Positions 13,964-21,994 of a stretch of DNA of 34,100 nucleotides are shown here, piece by piece (the first letter of the stretch is position 1; each line of letters starts with the position of its first letter). Source of the stretch: JBHIDQ01 sp046760155 (GTDB lineage: Bacteria; Chloroflexota; Dehalococcoidia; Dehalococcoidales; RBG-16-60-22); contig JBHIDQ010000003.1 in NCBI GenBank assembly GCA_046760155.1, positions 1-34,100 of the forward strand, read 5' to 3'. The position numbers were made by a program, and so were the translations under genes. Under the pieces are notes generated by a model. The model was given only the letters and a program-made list of their open reading frames with translations. It was not told where the DNA came from and did no database searches.

Positions 13964-15106
13964 ATGGCAAAAACAAGTTTTGTGGCTAATCCAGCCAAAA
14001 TTAAGGTCATTGGCCTTGGTGGTGGTGGCAGCAACGCGATAACCCGCATGGTCAGGGAGGAAATTCAGGGTGTGGAATTCATCGCCATGAATACTGATGC
14101 CCAAGCTCTGGCCATTACCGAAGCCCCGACCCGTATCCAACTCGGTGAGAAACTAACTAAAGGATTGGGTGTTGGTGGTGACCATACTCTAGGTCAGCGG
14201 GCCGCTGAGGAAAGCAGTGATGAGCTTAGGGAACTCGTTTCCGGGGCTGATATGGTGTTTATCACCAGTGGTATGGGTGGTGGTACCGGCACTGGAGCGG
14301 CGCCAGTAATTGCCGAAATAGCCAAGCAGAGCGGTGCCCTCACCATTGCCGTGGTCACCAAACCATTCAGCTTTGAGGGAGTCCACCGCACTCAGGTAGC
14401 CAATGAGGGTGTTACCCGCCTGTTGGGTAAAGTTGATACCCTTATCATCATTCCCAACGATCGATTACTAGGTCTCTGTGACCAGAAGACAGGCGTGGAT
14501 AGTGCCTTTAAGCTGGCCGATGATGTGCTGCGACACGGCGTTCAGGCAATTGCGGAAGTTATCACCACCCCTGGGATGATTAACCTTGACTTTGCCGATG
14601 TGAAAGCAATTATGAAGGATGCCGGTCCGGCTTGGATGTCTATTGGTACCGGGACAGGCCAGAATCGAGCCGTAGAGGCTGCCAAGCAAGCTCTGGCGAG
14701 CCCACTCTTGGATGTTTCCATTAATGGGTCAAAGGCAGTGCTCTTCAATGTGGTTGGCGGTAGTAGCCTCACCCTGTTTGAGGTTAATGAAGCCGCCGAT
14801 GTCATCAGACAAGCGGTAGACCCTGAGGCAAACATCATTTTTGGAGTGGCTCATGACCCTAGTATGGATAATGATGTCAGGATCACACTAATTGCCACTG
14901 GCTTCATTGCCAAGCTAGGACTGACCGGAGCGAGCCAGGAAGATGAACTGACGCAACTCCTCCGGGGCATCAAGAGTGAGGATGAGCTAGATGTTCCTTC
15001 ATTCCTACGTCGACCGCTCTTCAGTCATCGGCGCCAGGCGATAACTCCGGCGAGGAAACCGGTTCAACCGCCCTTGATGACTCCAGCTGCGGACTCCAGC
15101 AGTTAA
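13964..15106 (+). CDS. ftsZ: Cell division GTPase FtsZ
   Basis: 380 residues. Tubulin-like GTPase that builds the division ring. GTP-binding GLGGGGSNAITRM (from 18) and the tubulin signature GMGGGTGTGAAPV (near 105) are intact, as is the T7 loop NLDFADVKAIM needed for hydrolysis. The conserved C-terminal peptide DVPSFLRR, which binds FtsA, is at about 343-350. It is not at the end: 30 more residues rich in Pro, Arg and Ser follow. The linker between core and peptide is short. The ATG follows AGGAGGAG. The gene ends 8 bases before a hairpin. Confidence 0.97.
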   Translation: MAKTSFVANPAKIKVIGLGGGGSNAITRMVREEIQGVEFIAMNTDAQALAITEAPTRIQLGEKLTKGLGVGGDHTLGQRAAEESSDELRELVSGADMVFITSGMGGGTGTGAAPVIAEIAKQSGALTIAVVTKPFSFEGVHRTQVANEGVTRLLGKVDTLIIIPNDRLLGLCDQKTGVDSAFKLADDVLRHGVQAIAEVITTPGMINLDFADVKAIMKDAGPAWMSIGTGTGQNRAVEAAKQALASPLLDVSINGSKAVLFNVVGGSSLTLFEVNEAADVIRQAVDPEANIIFGVAHDPSMDNDVRITLIATGFIAKLGLTGASQEDELTQLLRGIKSEDELDVPSFLRRPLFSHRRQAITPARKPVQPPLMTPAADSSS

Positions 15107-15114
15107 GATGGCCA

Positions 15115-15138
15115 CCGGAAGGTATTGGTCCCTTCCGG
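15115..15138 (+). terminator. Hairpin after ftsZ
   Basis: Perfect 8-bp inverted repeat CCGGAAGG (15115-15122) / CCTTCCGG (15131-15138) with an 8-base loop, 8 bases after the ftsZ stop. There is no T-run directly after it, so it may stabilise the ftsZ mRNA or attenuate rather than terminate. CCAC and GTGG just outside could extend the stem with a bulge. Confidence 0.5.
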
Positions 15139-15192
15139 CAAGTGGTTTACTAGCTAGAGCATCCAGAAGCGGAGAAGGAAACTGGTGAGGCT

Positions 15193-15420
15193 TTGGATGG
15201 TGGGATAATTGGCAAGGCTGCTTGGGGGCATACTAGTTTGGCATCTAATGTAGCGATAAACGGGCAAAACGGAAAGAACAGGTACAGAAACGGCAACGGG
15301 ATAAAGTTTGCCTATTGTCCACACTGTAGCAAGAAGGGACTTTACAAGGTCCCCCGTAGGTATGAGCATTGCCGGTGCTGTGGTTTGCATCGGATACTTT
15401 TACCCGGGCAGGACTTTTAG
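15193..15420 (+). CDS. Small zinc-ribbon protein, function unknown
   Basis: Up to 75 residues from a TTG at 15193. The frame is open from a stop at about 15151 and no ATG precedes the conserved part, so the start is uncertain. The C-terminal half carries two cysteine pairs, CPHCSKKGLYK and CRCCGLHR, in a Y-C-x2-C...C-x2-C ribbon with many basic residues. That suggests nucleic-acid or ribosome binding, but I do not recognise the family. The N-terminal half is Gly/Asn-rich and unremarkable. It lies between the ftsZ hairpin and a promoter-like site before rsmD. The cysteine spacing supports it being a real gene. Confidence 0.6.
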   Translation: MDGGIIGKAAWGHTSLASNVAINGQNGKNRYRNGNGIKFAYCPHCSKKGLYKVPRRYEHCRCCGLHRILLPGQDF

Positions 15421-15486
15421 CTCCTTAGGCTTCCGGAGATAAGCTCTTTGGTCACCACGATTGCGGAGAGCCGCCTCAGCTTTTCA

Positions 15487-15515
15487 TTGACAATTCTATT
15501 TCCAGTAGTTATCCT
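15487..15515 (+). promoter_or_regulatory. Probable promoter of rsmD-coaD
   Basis: TTGACA (15487-15492), a 17-base spacer and TATCCT (15510-15515), 65 bases before the rsmD ATG. An imperfect palindrome CCTAA-N5-TTAGG (15513-15527) overlaps the -10 end and the likely start point. Confidence 0.55.
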
Positions 15516-15579
15516 AATATTGTTAGGTTTATTTTGCCTGGTAGTAGATTTTTAACTGGTAATTGTTTTTTATTTAAGA

Positions 15580-16134
15580 ATGCGAGTTATTGCAGGTAGT
15601 GCGAAAGGGCACCGACTTAAAGTAGCAAAGGGTACCATTACTCGACCGGCAACGGATTTAGTCCGAGGCGCGATTTTTTCTATTTTAGAAAACATTACTG
15701 AAGATTGGAGGCAGGTGCTCGATTTATTTTCCGGTAGTGGCGCTTTAGGTATTGAGGCTTTAAGTCGGGGTGCCGGTTGGGTTGACTTTGTTGAACGTGA
15801 ACCAAGATGTTGTGCTATAATTAAACAGAATCTGGAAAAGACGGGGTTTGTCGCCCAAGCTCATGTTTATGGCTGTAGCGTCACAAAAGCCCTTTCCTTT
15901 CTGGATAAGGAGTATAATATTATATTGATGGACCCGCCCTATTCTAATTCGTCTATCGGAAATCTGGTAGCGCAACTAGCCACCTCGAAACTGGTCGGGG
16001 CAAACTCGATATTGGTGGTGACGCATTCCCCTCATCTGCCTCTAGATGCGACTTACTCTCCTTTGAAGCTCATTAAAGAACATCGTCACGGTGATAGTTG
16101 CATTGCCGTCTACAGGAGGGGGGAGCAACTTTGA
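15580..16134 (+). CDS. rsmD: 16S rRNA (guanine966-N2)-methyltransferase
   Basis: 184 residues. Class I methyltransferase acting on 16S rRNA in the assembled small subunit. It starts MRVIAGSAKGHRLKV, as the family does, followed by RPATDLVRGAIFSIL. The SAM motif is VLDLFSGSGALGIEALSRGA and the catalytic motif is ILMDPPYS. The ribosome site is weak (AT-rich upstream). The gene ends in TTGA, with its TGA stop overlapping the coaD TTG start. rsmD-coaD is a widely conserved pair. Confidence 0.96.
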   Translation: MRVIAGSAKGHRLKVAKGTITRPATDLVRGAIFSILENITEDWRQVLDLFSGSGALGIEALSRGAGWVDFVEREPRCCAIIKQNLEKTGFVAQAHVYGCSVTKALSFLDKEYNIILMDPPYSNSSIGNLVAQLATSKLVGANSILVVTHSPHLPLDATYSPLKLIKEHRHGDSCIAVYRRGEQL

Positions 16135-16616
16135 CTATTGCCGTCTACCCGGGCACCTTCGATCCGATAACCAATGGTCATCTTGATATTGTTAACAGAG
16201 CCGCTAGGCTTTTTGACAAGATAATCATCGGGGTCTATGAGAAATCGGATAAGCATCTCGTCTTTACTACTGAGGAAAGAGTGGATTTGGTCAGGCGAAC
16301 GGTAGCCAATTTAGCTAATGTTGAGGTAAAAGCTTTCGGTGGGCTGACCGTTGATTTTGCCAAGCAAGAGAAGGCACAAGTTATGATCCGCGGGCTGAGA
16401 ATGAATGCCGATTTCGAAAAGGAATTTGAAATGGCAATGATGAATCGGAAGTTAGCTCCGGATCTAGACTTGCTTTGCCTGATGGCAAAGCAAGAGTATC
16501 AGTTTCTTAGCTCCAGCTTACTTAAGGAAGTTGCCCGTCTAAATGGTAATATTAGTGACCTTGTTCCAGAGCATGTGGCTGAAGCTTTAAGAAAGAAGGT
16601 TCATGACAAAATGTAG
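16131..16616 (+). CDS. coaD: Phosphopantetheine adenylyltransferase
   Basis: 161 residues from the TTG at 16131. CoaD transfers AMP to 4'-phosphopantetheine in coenzyme A synthesis. I prefer TTG over the upstream in-frame ATG (16098) for three reasons: AGGAGGGGGG lies about 8 bases before it, it gives the normal family length, and it makes the usual N-terminus TIAVYPGTFDPITNGHLDIV. That N-terminus holds the nucleotidyltransferase (T/H)xGH motif. The matching C-terminal motif is EYQFLSSSLLKEVARLNG. It overlaps the rsmD stop (TTGA), so it is translationally coupled. Confidence 0.96.
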   Translation: MTIAVYPGTFDPITNGHLDIVNRAARLFDKIIIGVYEKSDKHLVFTTEERVDLVRRTVANLANVEVKAFGGLTVDFAKQEKAQVMIRGLRMNADFEKEFEMAMMNRKLAPDLDLLCLMAKQEYQFLSSSLLKEVARLNGNISDLVPEHVAEALRKKVHDKM

Positions 16617-16623
16617 TCTTTTT

Positions 16624-16644
16624 AGAGCACGCGGTGCTTTTATT
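16624..16644 (+). terminator. Weak terminator after coaD
   Basis: AGCAC (16626-16630), loop GCG, GTGCT (16634-16638), followed by a T-rich TTTATT. The stem is only 5-7 bp, so read-through into the ferredoxin gene is likely. Confidence 0.4.
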
Positions 16645-16682
16645 AAAAGCTAATTCTTTATGGAAAAGTAGGAGGTAAATTT

Positions 16683-16949
16683 ATGGCGTACAAGATTACA
16701 GAGGAGTGCATTAGCTGTGGAGCTTGTGAACCGGAGTGTCCCAACCAAGCCATCAGCGAAGGGGAAACAATCTATGTAATTGACCCCAAGAAATGCACCG
16801 AATGCGTTGGTTCTTATGAATCTTCCCGCTGTGCTGAAGTTTGTCCGGTTGATTGCTGTGTACCTGACCCAGAGCATAAAGAAAGCCGGGAGCAGTTGCT
16901 AGAGAAGTGGAAGGGACTACATCCAGGGGAAACCCCGACGGTTACCTAA
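16683..16949 (+). CDS. 2[4Fe-4S] ferredoxin (Alvin/YfhL type)
   Basis: 88 residues, cytosolic electron carrier. The first motif is C9-x2-C12-x2-C15-x3-C19-P and the second is C38-x2-C41-x8-C50-x3-C54-P. The 8-residue insert between the second and third cysteines of motif two (TECVGSYESSRCAEVCPVDC) is the mark of the Allochromatium-type subgroup, known for low reduction potential. A short charged helix follows (HKESREQLLEKWKG). The ATG is preceded by AGGAGG. It is the last plus-strand gene before the convergent hairpin; the partner enzyme is not evident. Confidence 0.94.
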   Translation: MAYKITEECISCGACEPECPNQAISEGETIYVIDPKKCTECVGSYESSRCAEVCPVDCCVPDPEHKESREQLLEKWKGLHPGETPTVT

Positions 16950-17000
16950 AGGTAGCTTAATATAAAAGTTAATCGTAACTTAATAATTCTGTTGAATATG

Positions 17001-17046
17001 TGGGGGCGATAATGGGATTTGGGCAAAATATGACCGCCCCCATACC
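17001..17046. terminator. GC-rich hairpin between convergent ferredoxin and cvpA
   Basis: TGGGGGCG (17001-17008) pairs perfectly with CGCCCCCA (17035-17042) across a 26-base loop; C-rich sequence and TTTTC follow on plus. It lies in the gap between convergent genes and could serve both. The loop is long for a simple terminator. Confidence 0.5.
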
Positions 17047-17057
17047 CCCTTTTCTCA

Positions 17058-17543
17058 TTACTGGAAGAAAGAGCGTAAAGCGTCGAATTCTTCCGGCAAC
17101 AGTGCCAAAACCATAGGGAAGCGGTCTAATAATAGCATCGCTAGGCCTGATTCCGTGATCACTCGTGTGCCTAGGAACTTAGCCCAGATGGCGAGCAGGA
17201 CCCCACAGAATATGGCTCCCAACACCAAGCCAAAGACGGCACCACCAAGGCGATTAATCCAACCCAGCATAACTATTGAAGCCAGCCACTTCAGCACTGA
17301 GGCCAGTATTCCGGCAACTAACATTACCCCGATTAGAATAAAGGCAAAGGCAGCAATTTTGGCCAGATTTTCCTGTGGAATGAAGGTAAGCTGCTCAGAT
17401 AGGGCAGCATAAAAGCGACCAGCCAGGATGACGCCAATGATTACCCCGGCGAGAGACAGAACTGCCTTGATAATCCCAATCCTCAGGCCAATCAGGGTGG
17501 CAATAGCCATAGGCACGATAATAATGATATCAAGCCAGTTCAT
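17058..17543 (-). CDS. CvpA family membrane protein
   Basis: 161 residues with four hydrophobic segments. It starts MNWLDIIIIVPMAIATLIGLRIGIIKAVLSLAGVIIGVILAGRFY, the typical CvpA opening (WLDxxI...G...G). A Gly-rich LGWINRLGGAVFGLVLG follows, the best conserved family segment. CvpA proteins are linked in some bacteria to colicin V production and in others to envelope stress tolerance; the molecular role is unresolved. It is downstream of the MacB-like permease with a 72-base gap holding TATGGTAAAAT (a possible extended -10), so it may be transcribed separately. Confidence 0.85.
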   Translation of the reverse strand: MNWLDIIIIVPMAIATLIGLRIGIIKAVLSLAGVIIGVILAGRFYAALSEQLTFIPQENLAKIAAFAFILIGVMLVAGILASVLKWLASIVMLGWINRLGGAVFGLVLGAIFCGVLLAIWAKFLGTRVITESGLAMLLLDRFPMVLALLPEEFDALRSFFQ

Positions 17544-17615
17544 GTTCGGTTAGCTCAACTCCTCAGATTTTTATTTTGGGGGTATTTTCATATTGCTGAT
17601 TTTACCATATTTCCC

Positions 17616-18869
17616 TTATTCATAGTGTAAAGCGTCAATCGGGTTTAGTCTGGCAGCGCGCAGTGCTGGATATATTCCAGAGACAACACCAATAAAGGCC
17701 GAAACCATGAAAGCTAAAATTATAATGTCTGGAGACACTGTTGCCGCCAGTTTAAAACCACCGAGGTCGAGTTGAGATATCCCCCAGGATACAAGCCAGC
17801 CACCGGTTATGCCGATGCCACCCCCGACAAAGCTCAATGCCGCTGCCTCGAGTAAAAATTGCAGCAGGATATCCCGCCGTTTGGCACCGACTGCTTTGCG
17901 AATACCAATTTCCCGGGTGCGCTCGGTTACTGAGACCAGCATGATGTTCATAATGCCAATGCTGCCCACCAGCAGTGAGATGCCGGCAATGGCTCCCAGA
18001 AAGAACGATAATACTATAGTTATCTGTCCGACGATTTCCAGTACCTGCTCCGGGCTGATGACAGCGAAGTCATTCTTATCATCATCTTCCAGCTTGTGAC
18101 GTCTCCTCAAGATATCTTCAACTTCCTCGGTGACTTCGTCCATTAGTTCAGTACTGGTTACCGCGAGACTGATTGAAGCCACCGCGTCTTGGCCAGTTGC
18201 GGTTTGCTGAGGGAACAGCCTGGTCTGGTATGTGGTTACCGGTACGGTAATAATCTCATCAAAACTGAACCCAAAAAAGGCGGTGCCTTTAGCTTCAAAC
18301 ACGCCGATGACGGTAAAGCGCTGTTTTTTCATCTTGACTTGTTTACCAACCGGGTCTTCAGAGCCGAATAGTTCGGTAGCTATTTTGCTGCCCAAGACCA
18401 CCACATTAGCTCGCTGGGCTACATGCTGGTCGGTAAAAAAATGACCAGCCGCCATGGAAAATTTCATCACTTCTAAGTATTCAGGGGTAGTGCCATGGAG
18501 TACTCCTCCCTTGCTTTCACCGTCAGCGGTTACGGTGATAAAGTTTTCATTCACAGGCACAATTAAGTCTACAAAGCGGACTTTCTCTAAGGCCCGGACA
18601 TCATCCATGGTGAGAGTAGGCAGGGCATAACCTGGAGTGATGGCGAAGAATTCCTGCTCTGCTTCAGGGTTTTGCGGCACTACCTGGAGCACATTGGTGC
18701 CCAGTTCCTCATAGGCGGAGGTAATGGTGGCTTCGGCACCTCTCCCCACAGATACAAGGGTAATTACGGAGCCCACCCCGATGATGATACCAAGCATGGT
18801 GAGCGAGGAGCGTAGTTTATTGGCGAATAGTGACCTTATGGCAATGATGAAAGAATCAATAAATTTCAC
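17616..18869 (-). CDS. MacB/YknZ-like ABC transporter permease
   Basis: 417 residues. A first membrane helix (about 20-42, SSLTMLGIIIGVGSVITLVSVGRG) is followed by a large extracytoplasmic MacB_PCD domain. Three more helices then form the FtsX domain, with the conserved loop SVTERTREIGIRKAVGAKRRDIL and a final SGIYPALRAARLNPIDALHYE. This is the topology of type VII (mechanotransmission) ABC permeases. With the ATPase and lipoprotein adaptor upstream it forms a tripartite exporter like MacAB or the Gram-positive YknXYZ. The substrate is not readable; peptides or antibiotics are usual. It is last in the operon. Confidence 0.93.
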   Translation of the reverse strand: MKFIDSFIIAIRSLFANKLRSSLTMLGIIIGVGSVITLVSVGRGAEATITSAYEELGTNVLQVVPQNPEAEQEFFAITPGYALPTLTMDDVRALEKVRFVDLIVPVNENFITVTADGESKGGVLHGTTPEYLEVMKFSMAAGHFFTDQHVAQRANVVVLGSKIATELFGSEDPVGKQVKMKKQRFTVIGVFEAKGTAFFGFSFDEIITVPVTTYQTRLFPQQTATGQDAVASISLAVTSTELMDEVTEEVEDILRRRHKLEDDDKNDFAVISPEQVLEIVGQITIVLSFFLGAIAGISLLVGSIGIMNIMLVSVTERTREIGIRKAVGAKRRDILLQFLLEAAALSFVGGGIGITGGWLVSWGISQLDLGGFKLAATVSPDIIILAFMVSAFIGVVSGIYPALRAARLNPIDALHYE

Positions 18870-18901
18870 GCCTCATCTCCAACAAGCAAAATCCTCGTAT
18901 A

Positions 18902-19612
18902 TTATTCAATATTTTTTCGCTTACTAATTGTCCTGTTGTTGCTGGTCACTTTTTCATCACTAACAATCTTTCCATCCAGAAGGCGAATGATGCGCCCGGT
19001 TTTAGCGGCAATATCATACTCATGGGTGACCAAGACTACAGTGATGCCTTCCCGGTTAAGCTGCAAGAAAATAGAAATAATCTCGTCAGTAGAGGCACTA
19101 TCCAGGTTGCCCGTAGGCTCATCGGCCAGGATGATCGCGGGGTTGGTCACCAATGCCCGGGCGATCGCTACCCGCTGTTGCTCACCTCCCGATAGCTCAG
19201 TTGGTCTATGGTTGGCCCGTGCCCCCAAGCCCACCCGCTCTAGCGCTTCTATAGCCCGCTTGTGCTTCCGACCGCCACCGCTATAGATAAGTGGCAGCTC
19301 AACATTAGACAGGGCATTAGTACGGGGTAAGAGATTAAAAGTCTGGAAGACAAAGCCAATCTTCTTATTTCTCAGTTCGGCTAACTTATTATCATTAAGT
19401 CGGCTGACGTCAACCCCATCAAGGGTATATCTACCTAAAGTAGGTTTATCCAGAAAGCCAATGATGTTCATCAGGGTAGACTTGCCTGAGCCGGAGGCAC
19501 CAATGATTGCCAGCATCTCCCCCTCATTAATGGAAAGCGTTATCCCCCTGAGAGCGGGAACCTCTACCTTACCCATTCGGTAAATCTTGGTGATATTCTC
19601 TAGCTCAATCAT
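18902..19612 (-). CDS. ABC transporter ATPase (MacB/LolD-like)
   Basis: 236 residues from the ATG at 19612 (GGAG about 8 bases upstream); a TTG four codons earlier is less likely. All ATPase motifs are present: Walker A GASGSGKST, Q-loop in FVFQTFNLLP, signature LSGGEQQRVAIARAL, Walker B IILADEPTGNLD and the switch His in VLVTHEYD. The opening IELENITKIYRMGKVEVPALRGI is characteristic of the MacB/LolD group. It energises the permease 32 bases downstream. Confidence 0.95.
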   Translation of the reverse strand: MIELENITKIYRMGKVEVPALRGITLSINEGEMLAIIGASGSGKSTLMNIIGFLDKPTLGRYTLDGVDVSRLNDNKLAELRNKKIGFVFQTFNLLPRTNALSNVELPLIYSGGGRKHKRAIEALERVGLGARANHRPTELSGGEQQRVAIARALVTNPAIILADEPTGNLDSASTDEIISIFLQLNREGITVVLVTHEYDIAAKTGRIIRLLDGKIVSDEKVTSNNRTISKRKNIE

Positions 19613-19673
19613 GCCAGTCTCCAATAGTTAGTGCCTTTAAGTTTATTGCTTAAAAGAATCCAAACTCAGATGA

Positions 19674-21086
19674 CTATCGTTTTACACGAGTCTCGATCAC
19701 TACTTCTCCCTCACGAAGCCCACTTATAATCTCGGTGTTAAAGCCATCACTAATCCCGATCTCTACCGGTCTTTCTTCCATTTCCTCACCGACCATGACC
19801 TTAACTATTGTCTTGCCTTCCTCATCCTCTTCAATGGCTCGGTCCGGTACCAGCAGGACGTTGCTCCGTTTGGCGAGTACAATATCCGCCTCGGCACTCA
19901 TACCAACCTTTATGCCAGGACCCTCGGGAACATCGAAGATTATTTTGACTCTATAGACCACCACGCCACCGACTTCGATCGGCATCGGGAAAATGGTGGT
20001 AACATTGCCGATAAGCTCGACATCAGGGAGTGCGTCCAGTTCAATAATGGCTTCCTGCCCCAAACTTACCTCTGGTATGTCTATCTCATCCACTTCCACA
20101 ATCAGTTCCATACTGCTGGGGTCAATCAGATGGATAATCGGTTTGGCAGTGAAAGACGGCGAAGGAATAATGTCTCCCTCTTCAGCAGTGACCTCAGTTA
20201 CTACGCCGTCAATGGTGGCAGTGATAATGGCCTCATCTAGTTCCTTCTGGGTCTGGGCTAAAGATACTCGGGCTAAGACTACAGACTGTTTAGCCTGCTC
20301 CACAGATTCTTTCGCTGCCTCTATCTGCAGTTCCTTTATGGCAATGTCTTCGGTTAGTTTATCTAGATTTTTCTGGGCTTGCGCCTCTGCCATCTCTGCC
20401 GCCTCTAGCTGCAGTCTGGCGATGGCTACTTCTTCGGTATCATAGGCATATACTTTGGCATCCAATATCGCCTCAGCTGCCTCTAGTCTTGCTTGAGCAT
20501 AAGCCACTGTTGCCGCTGATAGACCCTCATCCAAAACATACTGCAAAAAGGCCTCCGCGTTATCTACATCTTTCTGTGCTGTTTCAATATCCGGCCAGGT
20601 ATAGATGTCTTGGGTTTCATCCAGATGGTGTTTGGCGTTCCTCACGTCTATCTGGGCGTTAAATAAAGTCAGTTCCAGCGCATCTTTGGTGTCTCGAATG
20701 TTTTTCAGTTCGTATTCGGCGGTTTGCTGGCTTAATTTTGCCTGGGTCAGGGCTAGTTGTGCTTGAGTCAGGGCTACTTCGGCTTGGGTTTTGGCTAGTT
20801 CCAAGGCATCGGTATCAAGTTCGGCTAACACCTCGCCTTTACTAACCTCATCACCTTCCTCGACGTATATCTTCTCTATCCGGCCACCGCTGCCAAAGCT
20901 TAACCTCGCCTCACGAGAGGCTTCGATGTTACCGCTGCCACTGACGCTAACCATTAAATCACCCCTTACCACTTCAACCAATTGTTCGGTAGTTTCCCCT
21001 TCGTCACCAAGCGGATTACAGGCAGTAAGGCTAACTAAAATCAAGCTTGATAGTAATAATGGAACGATAATTTGCCGTCTTCTCAT
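19674..21086 (-). CDS. MacA/YknX-like periplasmic adaptor lipoprotein
   Basis: 470 residues. An N-terminal signal ends in a lipobox, SLTAC, with lipidated Cys23. A biotinyl-lipoyl-like half (RIEKIYVEEGDEVSKGEVLAELDT) leads into an unusually long coiled-coil hairpin, about residues 90-285, rich in Ala, Gln and Glu. The second lipoyl half (ITATIDGVVTEVTAEEGDII) and beta-barrel/membrane-proximal domains follow. This is the membrane-fusion adaptor of a tripartite ABC exporter. Without an outer-membrane TolC partner in sight, a YknX-like role in a single-membrane cell is the better guess. It is co-operonic with the ATPase, 61 bases downstream. Confidence 0.92.
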   Translation of the reverse strand: MRRRQIIVPLLLSSLILVSLTACNPLGDEGETTEQLVEVVRGDLMVSVSGSGNIEASREARLSFGSGGRIEKIYVEEGDEVSKGEVLAELDTDALELAKTQAEVALTQAQLALTQAKLSQQTAEYELKNIRDTKDALELTLFNAQIDVRNAKHHLDETQDIYTWPDIETAQKDVDNAEAFLQYVLDEGLSAATVAYAQARLEAAEAILDAKVYAYDTEEVAIARLQLEAAEMAEAQAQKNLDKLTEDIAIKELQIEAAKESVEQAKQSVVLARVSLAQTQKELDEAIITATIDGVVTEVTAEEGDIIPSPSFTAKPIIHLIDPSSMELIVEVDEIDIPEVSLGQEAIIELDALPDVELIGNVTTIFPMPIEVGGVVVYRVKIIFDVPEGPGIKVGMSAEADIVLAKRSNVLLVPDRAIEEDEEGKTIVKVMVGEEMEERPVEIGISDGFNTEIISGLREGEVVIETRVKR

Positions 21087-21129
21087 TTTAAGTCTCCCAA
21101 AAAGAATATTCGGCTCATTTCCGGTGATT

Positions 21130-21621
21130 TCATTTTATTGGTAACTTACTTCTCTTGTGCTCTTCCTCCCAGCGTTCCAGGAGAGCAGGGAATTCCCGTT
21201 CCAGAAAGGTGTACACATCACGCATCTCCTCTAACCACTTCCGGGTCAGGGGTGTTTTGTCTGCCAGTAGTTCCAGTCCGCGTTCGGCGAGCTGCCGGAC
21301 CATCCGAATCTCGTCTTCAAGACCGCGTCTTATCATGTGCTGCCAGGCATCGGGCCGAAGGCGGAAGTAGTCATGCCGTACCCCCGGTAGGCTGAGTCGC
21401 TCGATAAGACCGATTTGAATGAGGAGACGGGTCATGGTGCTGATGGAGCCTTTGCTGGCCATGAGGGCTTCGACCAGTTGGTCGGTCGATTGGTGTGGTG
21501 GGTTGGAGATGAGAAGCCAGCCAAGAATACGTCCCGCCATCCGGGGCAAACCAGTCTGCTCAAAGACAATGCCGACTTCTTCCACAAAGCGCTGCTCTTC
21601 AGCTTGTTCGCTGTTTTCCAT
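21130..21621 (-). CDS. GbsR/MarR-family transcriptional regulator
   Basis: 163 residues. A winged helix-turn-helix at about 25-85 (GRILGWLLISNPPHQSTDQLVEALMASKGSISTMTRLLIQIGLIERL) closely fits the GbsR subgroup of MarR proteins. A helical C-terminal dimerisation part rich in Arg/Glu follows. The ATG is preceded by GGAGG. As first gene of the exporter operon it probably controls that operon, as MarR-type regulators of efflux genes usually do. It has a perfect consensus promoter. Confidence 0.9.
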   Translation of the reverse strand: MENSEQAEEQRFVEEVGIVFEQTGLPRMAGRILGWLLISNPPHQSTDQLVEALMASKGSISTMTRLLIQIGLIERLSLPGVRHDYFRLRPDAWQHMIRRGLEDEIRMVRQLAERGLELLADKTPLTRKWLEEMRDVYTFLEREFPALLERWEEEHKRSKLPIK

Positions 21622-21658
21622 CCGCGCGTCCTCCGGAATTAGTTTATTTTGTGCTTAT

Positions 21659-21689
21659 ATTATAATAGATATTGTATATTTTGTCAATA
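21659..21689 (-). promoter_or_regulatory. Consensus promoter and possible operator of the GbsR-exporter operon
   Basis: On the minus strand TTGACA (21682-21687), a 17-base spacer and TATAAT (21659-21664), 12 of 12 consensus bases, 38 bases before the ATG. An inverted repeat TATTG-N10-CAATA (21670-21689) covers the -35 and could be the regulator's site; it is short and AT-rich. Confidence 0.85.
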
Positions 21690-21748
21690 CTGAAAGTAGT
21701 GAATTTTATGAATTTTTTTTAAAAAATTATTGGGGTAATTCGGACAAA

Positions 21749-21991
21749 TTAAGGTAATAAGTTGGCGATAAGCTGGAGCAGGATGATGGCGATCATTGGT
21801 GTGAAGTCAAACATACCAGTTCGGGGAATGATGCGGCGCAGGGGTGCTAGAATCGGCTCGGTGATTTTGTCCAGAACAAGAGTTAGTGTATTTGGTTCGG
21901 TCACAAACCAGGACAGGATAACTCGAATAAAAATAGCGAAAGTGAATACTTCGCACAGGATCTTAATAAAATTGAAGAGGACTTCCACCAC
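21749..21991 (-). CDS. YggT family membrane protein
   Basis: 80 residues with two hydrophobic segments. Family motifs are RVILSWFV near residue 25 and ILAPLRRIIPRTGMFDFTPMIAIILLQLI at the end. YggT proteins are small integral membrane proteins linked to osmotic tolerance and, in some bacteria, to envelope and division functions. The gene often follows proC, as here, with only 3 bases between them. Confidence 0.9.
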   Translation of the reverse strand: MVEVLFNFIKILCEVFTFAIFIRVILSWFVTEPNTLTLVLDKITEPILAPLRRIIPRTGMFDFTPMIAIILLQLIANLLP

Positions 21992-21994
21992 TAC

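Noticed and set aside
16098..16130. Upstream ATG start for coaD
   Set aside because: It would add 11 residues not seen in the family and lies before the AGGAGG site; the TTG at 16131 fits better.
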